Assembly: GCF_010993775.1 (NCBI RefSeq)
Contig: NZ_WOTO01000014.1
Span: forward strand, 84,045-148,044
DNA length: 64,000 nt
From: Fodinicola feengrottensis
GTDB lineage: Bacteria > Actinomycetota > Actinomycetes > Mycobacteriales > HKI-0501
Direction of reading: 5' to 3'
Made by a program: the position numbers and the translations under genes. Positions 62,865 through 64,000 of this stretch are shown here, in pieces (within the stretch, counting starts at the first letter, position 1; the number at the start of each line of letters is the position of its first letter). The notes beneath the pieces were generated by a model. It saw only the letters and a program-made list of their open reading frames with translations, was not told the DNA's origin and ran no database searches.

Positions 62865-63593
62865 GTGAAAGGGGAGCGGACGTACGACGACCCGTGCGGC
62901 ATCGCGCGGGCTCTCGGCCTGATCGGAGAGCGCTGGACGCTGCGGGTGATCCGCGAGCTGGTGTTCGGACCCAAACGGTTCACCGACCTGAGTCGCGGGC
63001 TGCCGGCAATGAGCCAGAACGTGCTGTCCCAGCGACTCCGCGAGCTGCAGCGCATCGGCCTGGTACGGCAGCGCAAGCTAGGTCCGCCGGCCAGCATCCG
63101 GGTGTACGAGCTGACCGAGCTCGGCGCCGAGCTGAAGTCGGTGCTTGTTGCGATCGGCAGGTGGGGCAGCCGGATCCCGCTGGACGCCGCACCGACGGCG
63201 TCGGACCTGAGCGTCGACGCCCTCGTACTCGCGCTGGTCACCACCTTCGACGCGGCGATCGCGGGTGACCTTGCGGTGCGATGCGAGCTGCGGTTCGACG
63301 ATGATCGCTTTCACGCGGAGATCGCCGATGGGCGTTTTGCCGTCGATCGTGGGGACGCTTCGCGGCCGGACGTGATCATCGACGCGGACTCGCCGACTCT
63401 GCGGTCGGTCGTTTTCGGCGGCCGCTCGCTTGAGGACGCGGTTGCGACCGGCGATCTGCGTCTCAACGGCTCGGCCGAGCTGGCCGGTCTGCTCGTACGC
63501 TGCTTCCCGCGCCCCACACCTGCGCTCACCCTGCCGCGGACGCCGTTGGCGGCCGACAGAAAGGAAAAGAAGGAACATGGACTGGACACTTGA
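62865..63593 (+). CDS. HxlR-family regulator with C-terminal SCP2-like domain
   Basis: 242 aa. CGIARALGLIGERWTLRVIREL, PKRFTDLSRGLPAMSQNVLSQRLRELQRIGLV is the HxlR winged helix, though lacking the usual extra N-terminal Cys context. The C-terminal 110 residues (RCELRFDDDRFHAEIADGRFAV, RPDVIIDADSPTLRSVVFGG, GDLRLNGSAELAGLLVRCF) look like an SCP2 lipid-binding fold and may sense a hydrophobic ligand. GTG 62865 chosen from the -10 position. Overlaps the VOC gene. Confidence 0.87.
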   Translation: MKGERTYDDPCGIARALGLIGERWTLRVIRELVFGPKRFTDLSRGLPAMSQNVLSQRLRELQRIGLVRQRKLGPPASIRVYELTELGAELKSVLVAIGRWGSRIPLDAAPTASDLSVDALVLALVTTFDAAIAGDLAVRCELRFDDDRFHAEIADGRFAVDRGDASRPDVIIDADSPTLRSVVFGGRSLEDAVATGDLRLNGSAELAGLLVRCFPRPTPALTLPRTPLAADRKEKKEHGLDT

Positions 63594-64000
63594 GGTCGTC
63601 ATCCTGCCGGTCAGCGACATCGACCGGGCGGTGCGGTTCTATCGCGACCAGGTCGGTTTCGACCTCGACCACGACACCACGAACGAACACATGCACGTCG
63701 TGCAACTCACCCCGAAGGGATCCGGCTGCTCGATCGTCTTCGGTGACCTGCCACCCCAGCGCGAGATGGCACCCGGCTCTCTCAAGGGCCTGCAACTGTG
63801 CGTCGCCGACGCCGCCGCGGCGCGTGCCGAGCTGGTCGAACGCGGGGTGCAGGCCAGCGAGCTGACCTCGTTCGGCGACCAGGACGGCAGCACCTTCTTC
63901 GGCTTCGCCGACCCCGATGGCAACACCTGGGCGGTGCAGGAGTTGAAGGTACGCGCCGAAAAGCCGCTCATCCCCGTCGAGGCGCGCGGCGTAAGAGCGG
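63577..64000 (+). CDS. VOC-family (glyoxalase/bleomycin-resistance fold) protein, runs off the window
   Basis: MDWTLEVVILPVSDIDRAVRFYRDQVGFDL, HMHVVQLTPKGSGCSIVFGD, LCVADAAAARAELVERGV and GSTFFGFADPDGNTWAVQEL are the paired beta-alpha-beta modules, with Glu/His metal-ligand positions. AAGGAAAAGAAGGAAC precedes ATG 63577, and the start lies inside the 3' end of the HxlR gene (17-bp overlap), so the two are coupled. 141 codons seen without a stop. Confidence 0.85.
   Translation, partial: MDWTLEVVILPVSDIDRAVRFYRDQVGFDLDHDTTNEHMHVVQLTPKGSGCSIVFGDLPPQREMAPGSLKGLQLCVADAAAARAELVERGVQASELTSFGDQDGSTFFGFADPDGNTWAVQELKVRAEKPLIPVEARGVRA

Noticed and set aside
1..64000. CRISPR array, rRNA genes or a complete insertion sequence
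   Set aside because: No regularly spaced direct repeats, no rRNA-like stretch and no transposase or integrase reading frame seen on either strand.

Overview
High-GC actinobacterial chromosome segment. Pointers to a filamentous actinomycete are bldC beside a valine/leucine dehydrogenase gene, DUF397/DUF5753 and DUF3073 proteins, two F420-type deazaflavin oxidoreductases, and a purine gene layout (purA, purD, purSQL, purFM) that from memory resembles the purA-to-bldC stretch of Streptomyces. The genus cannot be named from the sequence alone.

Layout. 0-4.0 kb: a protocatechuate/beta-ketoadipate operon on the minus strand (pcaI-pcaJ-pcaH-pcaG-pcaB, running off the left edge) behind two copies of a 15-bp palindromic operator. 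4.0-5.5 kb: GNAT and MarR genes facing a second winged-helix gene. 5.57 kb: tRNA-Ser(UGA), followed to about 9 kb by a patch of short or unfamiliar genes that looks like accessory DNA. 9-13.2 kb: small metabolic and regulatory genes with clear operators. 13.2-17.8 kb: a lipid cluster (lipid kinase, alkyl-DHAP-synthase-like flavoprotein, TetR, GlpD). 18.5-20.9 kb: a Pro/Gln-rich ParA/MinD-like ATPase. 21-54 kb: purine genes interleaved with a lipase, D-amino-acid oxidase, glycerophosphodiesterase, secreted S37 peptidase, DEAD-box helicase, CobW GTPase-aquaporin-SCP operon, P450, methyltransferase, metallophosphatase, APC permease, MoxR/VWA module, SCP2 protein and a cysteine dioxygenase-rhodanese pair. 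54-64 kb: a LysR-esterase fusion, iron-box-controlled heme oxygenase, DUF397 genes, vdh, bldC, a MOSC protein and an HxlR/hydrolase/VOC locus.

Two signals stand out. First, intergenic DNA carries two families of palindromic repeats: three 171-bp elements with near-perfect terminal inverted repeats plus two half copies, and six copies of a palindrome with core ACAATCGG-n3-CCGATTGT. Second, about half the genes, including single-copy housekeeping genes such as purA, purD, purL, purM and bldC, are broken by 1-5 base indels, many of them homopolymer changes or short tandem duplications. Where I could test it, removing the extra bases restores the family's length and motifs, so these are most likely read or assembly errors and not pseudogenes. 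Genes split this way are annotated here over their full repaired span.
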